From positions 248,001 to 312,000 of the forward strand of contig NZ_JBGEDP010000001.1 of the NCBI RefSeq assembly GCF_041206865.1: a stretch of 64,000 bases of DNA. The letters run 5' to 3'. The stretch is from Mycobacterium sp. HUMS_12744610 (GTDB lineage: Bacteria > Actinomycetota > Actinomycetes > Mycobacteriales > Mycobacteriaceae). This document shows, piece after piece, positions 26,530 to 35,243 of the stretch. The notes under the pieces are model-generated. The model worked only from the letters and a program-made list of their open reading frames with translations, was not told where the DNA came from and made no database searches. Each line of letters starts with the position of its first letter. Position 1 is the stretch's first letter. The translations under genes were made by a program, and so were the position numbers.

Positions 26530-26923
26530 TGCGCCCCCGCTATTCGGTAGTTCGGAGTGGTTTCGCTCCTACCGGGAGTGTGGACTGAGCGCGTGGCAGA
26601 CGTGTCTACAACCTGAGGCATGTACAGGAGATTCGCAGGCGGCTTTTCTCGTGTTACGGGTTCCGAGCGCCCCTGGCCTCAGGCAACGTCGGCCTGCCCG
26701 CCGCGGATGGCGGCCGAGTGGACATGCGCAACCCCCAGGCGCCCCATGGACACCATTGGCAGCAAACGCTGGCGCCCTTCACCAGTCTCCACTTTACTGA
26801 TACAAACCCGATAGATGCGCCCGGATTCAACCGGTTTAGCACGGACGCTGTGCCTACAGAAACTATTGTGCTGCAATACATTAACGGACGCACGCGGACG
26901 GTCTACTGGCGGTTGGATACGCC
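26530..26923. other. Spacer of unknown content before attachment-site copy B
   Basis: No recognisable gene. A plus-strand frame from 26718 to 26933 would encode 71 residues and ends at the tRNA remnant; its composition is not obviously non-coding, so it may be the 5' part of a gene cut by integration, but nothing identifies it. Confidence 0.3.
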
Positions 26924-26957
26924 AGAAGGTTAGGGGTTCGAATCCCTTCGGGCGCGC
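26924..26957 (+). repeat. tRNA-Arg(ACG) 3' part, attachment-site copy B
   Basis: Holds AGAAGGTTAGG followed by the T arm (GGGTTCGAATCCC region) and acceptor end CGGGCGCGC, matching copy A for 34 bases and diverging on both sides. The anticodon arm is lost. Confidence 0.82.
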
Positions 26958-27121
26958 TCAGGTCAGACCTTTTTGGCCGCCGTGTCGGGGCGATACCCAT
27001 ACGTTTGACGACACGATTCCTGTCGATCGTCGATGAGGCTGACCACCTGATTCCCGAGCAACTGCCTGTAGCTCGGGCCGTACGCTTTGGCCGTGTAACG
27101 CTACGCGGTACGCTTTGATTT

Positions 27122-27403
27122 GTGATCCAGGCGTTCGCCGACAAGGACACAGAGAAGCTGTTCAACGGACGCCGAGTAAAGAAGTACAGCCCGGAACTCA
27201 GCGATCGAGCGCTCCAAAAGCTTCTGATGCTCAACGCGGCCAACCAGATCAGTGATCTCAGAATGCCGCCCGGTAACCGTCTCGAAGCCTTGGGTAGTGA
27301 CCGCAAAGGCCAGTACAGCGTCCCCATCAACGGCCAATACCGCATCTGCTTCGTGTGGACCGCCGCCGGCCCGCGCGACGTTCAAATCGTCGACTACCAC
27401 TAG
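27122..27403 (+). CDS. higB: HigB-type toxin (RelE superfamily)
   Basis: A 93-residue GTG-started protein: IQAFADKDTEKLFNGRRVKKY, LQKLLMLNAANQISDLRMPPGNRLEAL, and the C-terminal QYSVPINGQYRICFVW with DVQIVDYH, the HigB/RelE pattern. HigB toxins cleave mRNA on the ribosome. The toxin gene precedes the antitoxin, as is usual for hig loci. The pair lies alone between attachment-site copies B and C and is probably the stabilising content of that segment. Confidence 0.94.
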   Translation: MIQAFADKDTEKLFNGRRVKKYSPELSDRALQKLLMLNAANQISDLRMPPGNRLEALGSDRKGQYSVPINGQYRICFVWTAAGPRDVQIVDYH

Positions 27404-27418
27404 GGAAAGGACATCACT

Positions 27419-27703
27419 ATGAGGGATATTGCGCCGGTTCACCCCGGCCGGATTCTCGCCGACCAGTACCTCGCTGACCTCGGTCTTTCACAGCGCAAGC
27501 TCGCTGATCTGATCGATGTACCGCCGCGGCGCATCAATCAGATCGTGCACGGTCAGCGTGCCATCACGCCCGACACGTCGTTGCGGCTCGGGAAGCTGTT
27601 CGGCCAGTCGGACACTTACTGGCTGAACCTCCAGAAGCACTACGACATCGAAGTCGCACGTGAAACAGCCGACTTGAGCCGCGTTCAAGTTCTGGCGTCG
27701 TAG
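27419..27703 (+). CDS. higA: HigA-type antitoxin (XRE)
   Basis: A 94-residue antitoxin with an XRE helix-turn-helix: HPGRILADQYLADLGLSQRKLAD, then VPPRRINQIVHGQRAITPDTSLRLGKLF, and the typical YWLNLQKHYDIEVAR ending. It starts 15 bases after the toxin stop with GGAAAGGA upstream. It would neutralise HigB and repress the operon. Confidence 0.95.
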   Translation: MRDIAPVHPGRILADQYLADLGLSQRKLADLIDVPPRRINQIVHGQRAITPDTSLRLGKLFGQSDTYWLNLQKHYDIEVARETADLSRVQVLAS

Positions 27704-27856
27704 CCACAACCAACGTGGGGGACGCGCAACCCTGTTTGCGGTCGGCGGGTCCACGTCAGTTAGTTACCTTCGAACACCGCCAGCACCCCGTCGCCGAGGC
27801 GGGCGGCGGACGACATTTCTGACGACAGTCAGGCATCCCTGCACTGCTGGCTACAC

Positions 27857-27881
27857 GGTTCGAATCCCTTCGGGCGCGCCA
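27857..27881 (+). repeat. tRNA-Arg 3' part, attachment-site copy C
   Basis: GGTTCGAATCCC through CGGGCGCGCCA: T-arm half and acceptor with CCA only. The bases that follow (ATAnnTGCAGGTnGCnGGC) also match those after copy A, so the similarity extends about 20 bases past the tRNA end. Confidence 0.8.
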
Positions 27882-27937
27882 TAGATGCAGGTGGCAGGCA
27901 CCACGAACCCCGCGTCGTTCACATCGAGGTGTGGCTC

Positions 27938-28598
27938 TCACCGCCGGGTCGCGAGGTAGATGGTCGCGGACGACTTGCCTCTGGTGAGGGGGTTGTCGAA
28001 CCAGATATGCCTGGCCTCGACGTCGGTGAAGACGGCCTCGAGGATGGAGCTGAAGCTGTCGTCCGGTGCATCGTCGGACCACATGGCGAACGTGCCGCCG
28101 GGGGCCAGAAAAGCCGACATGGCGTGCAGGCCGTCGTAGGTGTAGAAGTCTGCGTGCGGATGGTGTAGCACGTGGCGGGGCGAGTGATCGATGTCGAGCA
28201 GGATCGCGTCATAGGTTCGGCCGGGCTGGGCAGGATCGAAGCCCACCGAGTCCGTCGTCGCCGCGAAGAAGTCCGCGCACACCAGCGCCACACGGTTGTC
28301 AGCGGCTAGGCCGGCTGTGTCAGGTAGCAGGTCGCGTTCATGCCAGCTGATGACGGCATTGGAGTATTCGACCACAGTGAGTGTCCGAATCCGGTTGCAT
28401 TCCAGTGCTTCTCGCGCGGTGTAGCCAAGGCCGAGTCCACCGATTACCACGTCGAGGCCCGCTCCTGGCGTCCGTGCCAATCCCAGCCTTGCGAGTTCCC
28501 TTTCGGCGACGGTGAACAGGCTCGACATCAAGTACTCGTCATCGAGCTTGACCTCATAGACATCGGCGCGCACCGTCAGATCGAATCGGCGCCGCAGG
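27938..28598 (-). pseudogene. Spermidine-synthase-like methyltransferase, main piece (interrupted)
   Basis: Rossmann-fold, spermidine synthase-like: DEYLMSSLFTVAERELAR, DVVIGGLGLGYTAREAL (nucleotide-binding glycine loop), TVVEYSNAVISWH, YDAILLDIDHSP and a C-terminal TIYLATRR. Proteins of this kind use (decarboxylated) SAM, but many mycobacterial members have no known substrate. The first 20 codons are at 30296-30355 on the far side of IS1380 copy 2. Joined, the gene is 717 bases, 238 residues. Confidence 0.85.
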
Positions 28599-30295
28599 CC
28601 TGGATTTTTCATCGAATGTGGAGCTCAGGGGTGTCGTTAACGTGAAAGGTGCACTGCCGCAAGGATAATCGGAGTATTCGAGGCTCGGTTATCCAGGATG
28701 GGAGTGCACCTGTCAGATGCAGGCTACTACGGATTGGTCGAAGAATGTCCGAGTTGAGGTCCGTGGCGACGACGTGGTCGGGCACGCCGGTAACGTGATA
28801 CCCCGGTTGCTGGCCGACAATCTGGGTTTGACCAGCGGTTTGTCGTCGGTGCTGTCGCGCCCAGAAGTCACCCACGACCGAGGCGCGGTGTTGCGCGATG
28901 TGGCGGTATCGATCGCCGGCGGCGCGCAGAACCTGGCCGGCACCGCGGTGCTGCGCGATCAGCACCGGTTGTTTCAGGCGGTGGCGTCGGTTCCGACGAT
29001 GTGGCGGTCCCTGGGCGAGATCGACGAGCAGAGCATCACCGAGGTCACGGCCGTGCGCAACAAGGTCCGCTCTCGGGTGTGGGAGGCGATCGAGGCCCGC
29101 CACGGTGCGATCCCGGCTTCGCAGACCTGCTATGGGGACCTCGGGGACACGATCGTGATCCGCATCGACGCGTCGCTGATTCAGTCGCACAGCGATAAGC
29201 AGCACGCCGCAGGCAATTTCAAAGGCGGGTTTGGCTTCCACCCGCTGTTGGCGTGGTGTGACAACACCGGCGAACTGCTGGCGGTGATCGCCCGTGCAGG
29301 CAACGCCGGCTCGAACACCGCGGCCGATCATATCGCGATCATCGACGCCGCGATCGCGGCGATCCCGGCCAAGTGGCGCCGCAAGTTGCTGGTCACCATC
29401 GACGGCGCGGGTTCAAGCCACGCCGTCGTCGAACACCTGGAGAAACTCAATGCCCGGCCGGGGATGTCAGTGGGCTACTCGGTCGGATTCGACCTCGATG
29501 AGCGGGTCCGGGTCGCGATCGGCCAGATGCCCGATGCGGGATGGCAAGCCGCACTGGATGCCACCGGAGCGGCCCGTGACGACGCCCAGGTCGCCGAGTT
29601 GACCGGGCTGCTGCGCCACAGCACCGGAGGGGATCGGCTGGTCGGCTGGCCGGCCGGCATGCGCATCCTGGTGCGGCGCGAAGAAATCGAACACGGCACC
29701 CAGTTGTCATTGTTCGAGCAGCTGGCCGGCTACCGCTACCAGGTCCTCGCCACCTCGACTGCCGGTGGACAACCCCAGCGACTGGAAGCCCGCCACCGCG
29801 TCCACGCCCGGGTGGAGGGCTTCATCCGCACCGGCAAAGACACCGGCCTGGCCCGCTGGCCCTCACACTCGTTCGCCATCAACACCGCTTGGGTCACCGC
29901 CGTCGCGATCGCCATCGACCTGCTGTGCTGGATGCGACTGCTACTCCTGGACGGCCCACTGGCCAAAGCCGAACCCGCCACCCTGCGCTACCGGCTGCTG
30001 CACGCCGCGGCCCGGCTGATCAAACGATCCCGCTACCTGATCCTGCGGATCCCCCAAACCTGGCCCTGGGCACAAGAATTCGCCGACGCCCTCAACAGGG
30101 TCCGCGCCATACCCTGACCCACAGGCCCCTATGCCCTCTCGACCCCAAGAAAGGAGTAACCACCCCCGGGATAAAGGACCCGGCGTCACCGCACGACACG
30201 CGGCGCCGCCGCCTACCCCCAGCCTCAAAACCTCGACAAAGCTGCCGCCCCGCAGACCGCCACAGCAGAACCCGGGCCACCGTGAAATTCTGAGG
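28599..30295. mobile_element. IS1380-family element, copy 2
   Basis: Same 1697 bp as copy 1, same orientation, flanked by its own 4-bp repeat CAGG (28595-28598 and 30296-30299). It splits the spermidine-synthase-like gene after codon 20. Confidence 0.93.
28717..30117 (+). CDS. IS1380-family transposase, copy 2
   Basis: 466 residues, identical to the product at 24763-26163; all catalytic regions intact. The identity of two copies 4 kb apart argues for recent movement and provides direct repeats through which the segment with higBA could be deleted. Confidence 0.94.
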   Translation: MQATTDWSKNVRVEVRGDDVVGHAGNVIPRLLADNLGLTSGLSSVLSRPEVTHDRGAVLRDVAVSIAGGAQNLAGTAVLRDQHRLFQAVASVPTMWRSLGEIDEQSITEVTAVRNKVRSRVWEAIEARHGAIPASQTCYGDLGDTIVIRIDASLIQSHSDKQHAAGNFKGGFGFHPLLAWCDNTGELLAVIARAGNAGSNTAADHIAIIDAAIAAIPAKWRRKLLVTIDGAGSSHAVVEHLEKLNARPGMSVGYSVGFDLDERVRVAIGQMPDAGWQAALDATGAARDDAQVAELTGLLRHSTGGDRLVGWPAGMRILVRREEIEHGTQLSLFEQLAGYRYQVLATSTAGGQPQRLEARHRVHARVEGFIRTGKDTGLARWPSHSFAINTAWVTAVAIAIDLLCWMRLLLLDGPLAKAEPATLRYRLLHAAARLIKRSRYLILRIPQTWPWAQEFADALNRVRAIP

Positions 30296-30355
30296 CAGGC
30301 TGATCACGCCCATCGGAGTCTGTTGCCAGCCCAATTCCTCAAAGCGTGCGCTCAT
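30296..30355 (-). pseudogene. Spermidine-synthase-like protein, first 20 codons
   Basis: ATG at 30355 opens MSARFEELGWQQTPMGVISL, then the frame enters IS1380 copy 2. It continues at 28594 with RRRFDLTVRADVYEVKLDD. The joint keeps the frame. Confidence 0.8.
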
Positions 30356-30450
30356 CGAGGATGACGATAGTCCGGGCGTGGAAAGCGATTGCGCGGCGGA
30401 ATTTGAAGTTGAGCGTGACGTTGCCCGACAAGGTTTCAGAAAGGAGCTGC

Positions 30451-30503
30451 GCCGTTTCTGACTACGGATCAGAAGCTTAGGGTTCGAATCCCTTAGGGCG
30501 CGC
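30451..30503 (+). repeat. tRNA-Arg(ACG) 3' part, attachment-site copy D, right edge of accessory region
   Basis: Matches copy A from GCCGTTTCTGACTACGG through the T arm, with small changes (AGAAGCTTAGG, CCTTAGGGCGCGC) that weaken stem pairing. To its right the backbone genes begin. No tRNA 5' half is present next to it. Confidence 0.82.
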
Positions 30504-30538
30504 TTCGCGCAGGCGTTTACCGAATTGCTCGTCAGGGG

Positions 30539-31292
30539 ATGCTTCCGGACGTGTACGCCATCGCCTCACTGCTCGCGGTGCTGGCCGTCTCTGCTCGTCA
30601 CCAGGGTCGCCACCGTGGTGCTGGCCGCCTCCGGGATGTCCGGGGAGTCCGCGCGATTCCAGGCCCGCTCGGCGTTCACCGGTTCGGGCTTCACCACCAC
30701 CGAGTCCGAGGTCGTGGTGTCGCATCCGCTGCGCCGCCGGGTGGTGATGCTGCTGATGCTGGTCGGCAACATCGGTTTCGTCGCGGCCGCGAGTTCGCTG
30801 ATCCTCGGTTTCCGGGACGGCGCCACGGGGACCTCGTGGATGCGGGTCATCGAGCTGGCCGCTGGATTGATCGTGCTGGTGTTCCTGTCCCGCAGTCCCC
30901 GGGTGAGCCGCTGGCTGACCGGGCTGATCGGCCGGGCGCTGCACCGCTGGACCGACCTGGCGGGCCGCGACTCGACGGTGCTGGCCGAGCTCGGCGGCGG
31001 ATACGTGGTCAGCGAGCTGGCGATCGCCGCGGACGACTGGGTGACCGGGCGCCCCCTCGAGGAACTCGGGTTACCGGACGAGGGCCTGCTGGTGCTGCGG
31101 ATCAACCGGAAGGAAAGCGACGACGTGGCGTGCCCGGTCCCGGGCACCAGGCTGGCGTGCGGCGACGTGGTGGTGCTCTACGGCCACACCGACGCGATCA
31201 CCGATCTCGACCACCGCGGCGCCGCCGACGGCGACGACTCCCACGCCCGTGCGGTGGGCCGACACGCGGCCCGCGGCGGCGCTCGCGGGTGA
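30539..31292 (+). pseudogene. Membrane protein with TrkA-C-like domain, frameshifted near its start
   Basis: The first 18 codons (MLPDVYAIASLLAVLAVS) are in one frame, and the rest (LLVTRVATVVLAASGMSG to the end) in the next, the switch falling near 30592. It is consistent with one inserted or two deleted bases. The rest shows four hydrophobic helices, TGSGFTTTESE and SRWLTGLIGRAL, and a cytoplasmic RCK_C/TrkA-C-like domain (WVTGRPLEELGLPDEGLLVLRI, CGDVVVLYGHTDAI). It is probably a potassium-sensing or transport-linked membrane protein. It could be a sequencing error. Confidence 0.75.
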
Positions 31293-31299
31293 CGCCGGG

Positions 31300-32037
31300 T
31301 TACCGGTGGCCCGGCAGGGCTTGCAGGTCGCCCTCGATGCCCTGCAGATCGCCTTGGATGCCTTGCAGTTTGCCCTCGATGGCCTGCAGGTCGGACAGCG
31401 CCTTGTCCAGGCCCGGTTGCGTCTCGCCTGCGCTCGCGGGATGGAACTGCGGGCAGTACGAGACGATGGCACCGGCGGTGACGGCGGTGCTCTGGTCGGC
31501 ATCCCAGATCGACGATCGCTGCACGAAGCGGACGGCGTCGGCGAAGTCGGGCCGGTTCTTCAGGAATTCGCAGACGGCATGCCCCTGGCTGGCGACGTAG
31601 TCGCGGCCGGGAACGGGCACGCCTTGCTGCTGCAACGCGTCGGTGAGCGCCCTGTCGGCGATGTCGGACGCCGAGGTGGGAGCCTTCGTCGGCATGACCG
31701 GGGCGGGTGGCGCCGCCCGTGGCGGGGTCTCGGTCGGCTGCGCCGCCGGCGGTGCTTCGCGGCCCGCGAGGATCACGACCACCGCGGCGACGACCGCGAG
31801 CAGGGACAGCGGCAACACCGCCAGGGGACCGAAGCGGCGCAGCGTACTCTTGCGGCGCGGCCGGACGGGGCCGGGGGTTGCGATGACACCTCCCGGCGCC
31901 GCCGGGAGGTGGCCCAGGCGTTCGTCGAGCAGTTCGTCGACCCGCTCGCTGAACCGTTGACCGCCCTGTTCGCGGATCGACCGGCGCCCCAGGGCGAGGA
32001 GCCGCAACTCGGAGTCGATCGTCTCGCGATCGCGCAT
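31300..32037 (-). CDS. DUF732 membrane-anchored exported protein
   Basis: A 245-residue protein: cytoplasmic N-terminus (RERL-rich, FSERVDELLDERLG), one membrane helix (PLAVLPLSLLAVVAAVVVIL), a proline- and threonine-rich linker, then a DUF732 domain (DRALTDALQQQGVPVPGRDYV to AIVSYCPQF) with two cysteines probably forming a disulfide. The last 30 residues are four imperfect 7-residue repeats (LQAIEGK, LQGIQGD, LQGIEGD, LQALPG) that suggest a coiled coil. Function unknown, mycobacteria-specific family. Confidence 0.85.
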   Translation of the reverse strand: MRDRETIDSELRLLALGRRSIREQGGQRFSERVDELLDERLGHLPAAPGGVIATPGPVRPRRKSTLRRFGPLAVLPLSLLAVVAAVVVILAGREAPPAAQPTETPPRAAPPAPVMPTKAPTSASDIADRALTDALQQQGVPVPGRDYVASQGHAVCEFLKNRPDFADAVRFVQRSSIWDADQSTAVTAGAIVSYCPQFHPASAGETQPGLDKALSDLQAIEGKLQGIQGDLQGIEGDLQALPGHR

Positions 32038-32083
32038 GTCAATCAGTCTGCGGGGGCGGCGAGGTTGTCACAAGTCCTCGTAC

Positions 32084-32704
32084 TCAGACCGGCGCCCAGG
32101 TGGCCCAGGACTCGCCGAAATCCAGGGTCGCCGCGGACGGGCGGGCGGTGCCGATGATTTCGCGGAAGTGGTCTTGCCAGCCCCACCAGAGGCAGATGAT
32201 GAAGACGTATTGGTACCAGCTGAGCTGGTAGCCGTCGGGTATGGCCTCGCCCTTGCTCTCCGGTGCCAACACGGCGATCGCCAGCAGGCCGATCACCACC
32301 GACGCCGGCAGCCCGATCTTGCCCTCCCGCCAGATGTGCACTCCCCGCGGCCGCGGTCCGTCCGGGGTCAGTTCGAACCCGTTGGGCAACTCGTCAACGT
32401 GGCCGTGGCTCCATCGGTGAGCGCCGTACAAGACGTCGGCGATGTCGGGACGGCCGTCCGGCAGGTCCGACCGCACCGCGATGGGAAAGCGGCTCTGGTC
32501 GAAGTCGATGCCGGGTGCCGCCATCGCGCCGAAGATGTCGAGCGAGTCACGGACCGTGCGTTTGAACCTGGCTGCCAGCCCCTGCTGCGGATATCGCCTC
32601 GCCGCGGTCTCGGCGAGAGCGTTGCAGGCGTGGCTCATCGCCGAATCCCACTCACGCCTTTCCCAATGGTCCAGCGAGCGCCTGACCGAGTCCCCGACGT
32701 CCAC
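32084..32704 (-). CDS. Conserved hypothetical protein (206 aa)
   Basis: Starts MDVGDSVRRSLDHWERREWDSAMSHACNALAETAARRYP, a helical repeat-like segment, and has DIADVLYGAHRWSHGHVDELPNGFEL, a pattern seen in hypothetical actinobacterial proteins. A hydrophobic segment (LPASVVIGLLAIAVLAP) is followed by a tryptophan-rich end (YQYVFIICLWWGWQDHF), perhaps another membrane-associated stretch. Monocistronic by spacing. No function assigned. Confidence 0.7.
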   Translation of the reverse strand: MDVGDSVRRSLDHWERREWDSAMSHACNALAETAARRYPQQGLAARFKRTVRDSLDIFGAMAAPGIDFDQSRFPIAVRSDLPDGRPDIADVLYGAHRWSHGHVDELPNGFELTPDGPRPRGVHIWREGKIGLPASVVIGLLAIAVLAPESKGEAIPDGYQLSWYQYVFIICLWWGWQDHFREIIGTARPSAATLDFGESWATWAPV

Positions 32705-32750
32705 ACGTTGAAGGTTAGCTGGACGACGCCCGATATGGACCGTTTGTCGA

Positions 32751-33803
32751 TCAGGACCCGCTGTCGATGAGGGCCAACGCCCGCTCGAACAGGTGGACCG
32801 TCGCCGCGTGCAGCTGGTCGCCGACCTGCTTCTCGGCTTTGCCCGCGCACGCGCGGGCCAGGGTTCCCTCGATCACGATGCCCAGCTTGAAGCAGGCCAG
32901 CACGGTGTACCAGGTGATGTGCGACAGGTCGCGGGTGCTGTTGGCGGCGTACCGGGCGAGCAGCTCGCCGGTGCCGGCCAATCCGTCGTGACCGCCCAGC
33001 GCGTGACTGAACACGCTGGACCCGTCGGGCTGGCGCCACGTGGCCAGCAGCCAGCCCAGGTCCAGCAGCGGGTCGCCGATCGTGCACATCTCCCAGTCGA
33101 CGATGGCGACGACGTCGGGTCCGGTGCGGGAGAACATCACGTTGGCGGCGTGGTAGTCGCCGTGCATGATGCCGGGCGTCCAGGTCGCCGGCCGGTGGCC
33201 ATCCAGCCATGCCGCCACCCGGTCGACCCCCGGGATCTGCGGCCCCGGGTAGTTCTCGTACTGCTGGTAGGACTCCAGCTCCGAAAGCCAGCGCGGCACC
33301 TGCCGCTCCAGGAAGCCGTCGGGCTTGCCGAAGTCGGCGAGGCCGACGGCGACGTGGTCGACGGCGCCCAGCCTGGCCAGCGCCTCAGCCATCGACAGTC
33401 CCATCCCGTGCCGCACGCCGGCGTCACCGGCATGCAGCGGCGGCAGCCCCTCGCCGGCGTTGAACCCGTCGACCGGGTCCATCAGGTAGAAGACCGCGTC
33501 GCCGAGGACGCCGGGGTCGTCGCACGTGGCGATCAGGCGCGGGTGCGGGACGTCGGACCCGGCCAGTGCCGCAAGGACTTTCGTCTCCCGCAAGATCACG
33601 GTGTTGCTGCGCGGGCGCAGGTGCCGCGGTCCGCGCCGCAGGACGTAGGGCCGGCCGGCGCGAGTGAACCGCAGCATGACGTTCTGGGTTCCACCGGTGA
33701 CGGCCGAGACGTCCTCGAGGGGGCCCTCGCCCAGCCCGCGCCCCGTCATCCACTGCGCCACGGCATCGAGGTCCACAGGACTGTCCTGCGGCGTGGGTGG
33801 CAT
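32751..33803 (-). CDS. APH-fold phosphotransferase family protein
   Basis: A 350-residue aminoglycoside-phosphotransferase-fold kinase. GGTQNVMLRF is the glycine loop, HGDYHAANVMF the catalytic loop (Asp with Asn), and IVDWEMCTIGDPLLDLGW the metal-binding DxE-like motif. Mycobacterial members often lie near acyl-CoA dehydrogenase genes and probably phosphorylate a hydroxy-acyl or lipid substrate rather than an antibiotic. The ATG at 33803 is chosen, since homology begins just after it; a longer frame to 33890 is basic and unlikely. Confidence 0.86.
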   Translation of the reverse strand: MPPTPQDSPVDLDAVAQWMTGRGLGEGPLEDVSAVTGGTQNVMLRFTRAGRPYVLRRGPRHLRPRSNTVILRETKVLAALAGSDVPHPRLIATCDDPGVLGDAVFYLMDPVDGFNAGEGLPPLHAGDAGVRHGMGLSMAEALARLGAVDHVAVGLADFGKPDGFLERQVPRWLSELESYQQYENYPGPQIPGVDRVAAWLDGHRPATWTPGIMHGDYHAANVMFSRTGPDVVAIVDWEMCTIGDPLLDLGWLLATWRQPDGSSVFSHALGGHDGLAGTGELLARYAANSTRDLSHITWYTVLACFKLGIVIEGTLARACAGKAEKQVGDQLHAATVHLFERALALIDSGS

Positions 33804-33936
33804 GGCGCTCCTCTCCCAACCTGTGGGCCCCCTGGGAAAGAGCGTAGGCCACCGGCGCCGGACGCCCCGGTCCCGCGGCGGCTGGAACAATAGTGCGTAG
33901 AACTAACTTACTTACGGGCTGGGAAGGGAACTGGCG

Positions 33937-34881
33937 ATGGCGCGTACCGACAACGATTCCTGGGACATCACCCAAAGCGTGGGAGCCACCGCGCTCGGTG
34001 TCGCCGCGGCCCGCGCCGCGGAGACCGAAAGCGACAACCCGCTCATCAACGACCCGTTCGCGCGCGTGTTCGTCGACGCCGCGGGCGAGGGCATGTGGAG
34101 CATCTACGCCGACCCCAAGCTGTTGGCCAAGGCCGTCGAACTCGAGCCCGAAGTGCGCACGCGGATCCAGCTGATGATCGACTTCATGGCCACGCGGACA
34201 GCGTTTTTCGACCAGTTCTTCCTCGCCGCCGCCGACGCCGGCGTCCGGCAGGTGGTGATCCTGGCGGCCGGCCTCGACGCGCGCACCTGGCGGCTGCCGT
34301 GGCCCGACGGGACGGTGGTCTACGAACTGGACCAGCCCAAGGTGCTCGAGTTCAAGTCCGACACCCTGCGCGACCACGGCGCCCGCCCGGCGGCGGAGCT
34401 GGTGAACGTCCCGGTGGACCTGCGCCAGGACTGGCCGAAGGCGTTGCGCGAGGCGGGATTCGACCCGTCGCGGCCGAGCGTGTGGTCGGCCGAGGGCCTG
34501 GTCCGCTACCTGTCGTCACAGGCCCAGGATCTGCTGTTCGAGCGGATCCACGAGCTCAGCGCCCCGGGCAGTTGGCTGGCCTCCAACGTGCCCGGCGAGG
34601 GGTTCACCGACCCGGAACTGGTGCGGCGCCAGCGTGCGGACATGCAGCGCATGCGCGCCGCGGCCGCCAGACTGGTCAACGCCGAGATCACCGACTTCGA
34701 CGACCTGTGGTATCCCGAGGAGCGCACCGCCGTCGACCGCTGGCTGAGCGAGCACGGCTGGGACACCTCGGCCCAGACCTTCCCTGAACTGATGGCCCGG
34801 TACGGGCGCAGCATCCCGCGGGGCGCCGAGGACTCGATGCCGCCAACGCTTTTCGTGTCCGCGCAGCGCCGGGCGGGCTGA
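33937..34881 (+). CDS. SAM-dependent methyltransferase, TIGR00027 / Rv3767c-like
   Basis: A 314-residue mycobacterial methyltransferase of the leucine carboxyl methyltransferase-like family: [14 protein letters not shown] near the N-terminus, [30 protein letters not shown] (SAM-binding strand), [13 protein letters not shown], and [22 protein letters not shown]. In M. tuberculosis Rv3767c sits beside tcrX/tcrY; the same arrangement, allowing two small genes between, is seen here. Substrate unknown. Confidence 0.93.
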   Translation: MARTDNDSWDITQSVGATALGVAAARAAETESDNPLINDPFARVFVDAAGEGMWSIYADPKLLAKAVELEPEVRTRIQLMIDFMATRTAFFDQFFLAAADAGVRQVVILAAGLDARTWRLPWPDGTVVYELDQPKVLEFKSDTLRDHGARPAAELVNVPVDLRQDWPKALREAGFDPSRPSVWSAEGLVRYLSSQAQDLLFERIHELSAPGSWLASNVPGEGFTDPELVRRQRADMQRMRAAAARLVNAEITDFDDLWYPEERTAVDRWLSEHGWDTSAQTFPELMARYGRSIPRGAEDSMPPTLFVSAQRRAG

Positions 34882-34898
34882 GGGGCCCGTCTGGCTAA

Positions 34899-34924
34899 CT
34901 CGCCGGGCCTCCCGGCGAGGTTTA
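34899..34924 (+). terminator. Probable intrinsic terminator after the methyltransferase gene
   Basis: Perfect stem CTCGCCGGG / CCCGGCGAG with loop CCT, followed by GTTTAG, 17 bases after the stop codon. GC-rich stem with a short T run, plausible for mycobacteria. Confidence 0.7.
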
Positions 34925-34990
34925 GACATACGTCGAACGGGTATGGGTGGGCGTACGGATATCGATCTCTCGAGCACAGCGGAGGTCCCC

Positions 34991-35221
34991 ATGCGCGGTC
35001 GCGGCATCATCGGCGCGGTTGTCCTGGTGTGGCTGGTCATCGGAGTGATCGCGACATGGCAGCGCGGCTACTTCACGGGCGGGTCGACCAGCTGTGTCAC
35101 GGCGGGCAACGTCGCTCTGACGGTTCTGGCGGGACCGTTGAACTACGCGGGCGTCGACCCGAAGGTCAGGGACTGCCACATACCGCAACCCAGTTCGATG
35201 CCGGCGACCCCGGTGTCCTAA
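34991..35221 (+). CDS. Small exported or membrane protein (76 aa)
   Basis: GGAGGT lies ideally before the ATG at 34991. The product starts MRGRG, has one hydrophobic helix (IIGAVVLVWLVIGVIA), then a short extracytoplasmic part with two cysteines (SCVTAGNVAL and VRDCHIPQP). No family name known to me. The neighbouring DUF6131 gene follows by 22 bases on the same strand, so they are probably cotranscribed. Confidence 0.8.
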   Translation: MRGRGIIGAVVLVWLVIGVIATWQRGYFTGGSTSCVTAGNVALTVLAGPLNYAGVDPKVRDCHIPQPSSMPATPVS

Positions 35222-35243
35222 CCCTCAACCGAAGGAAGTCGAA

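Noticed and set aside
26881..27345. Minus-strand frame of 154 residues
   Set aside because: It again contains an antisense tRNA motif (APEGIRTPNLLAYP) and runs antisense to higB.
24645..30295. Composite transposon made of two IS1380 copies carrying higBA
   Set aside because: Each copy has its own 4-bp target duplication (CTAA, CAGG) and each interrupts a different gene that heals across it, so they are independent insertions.
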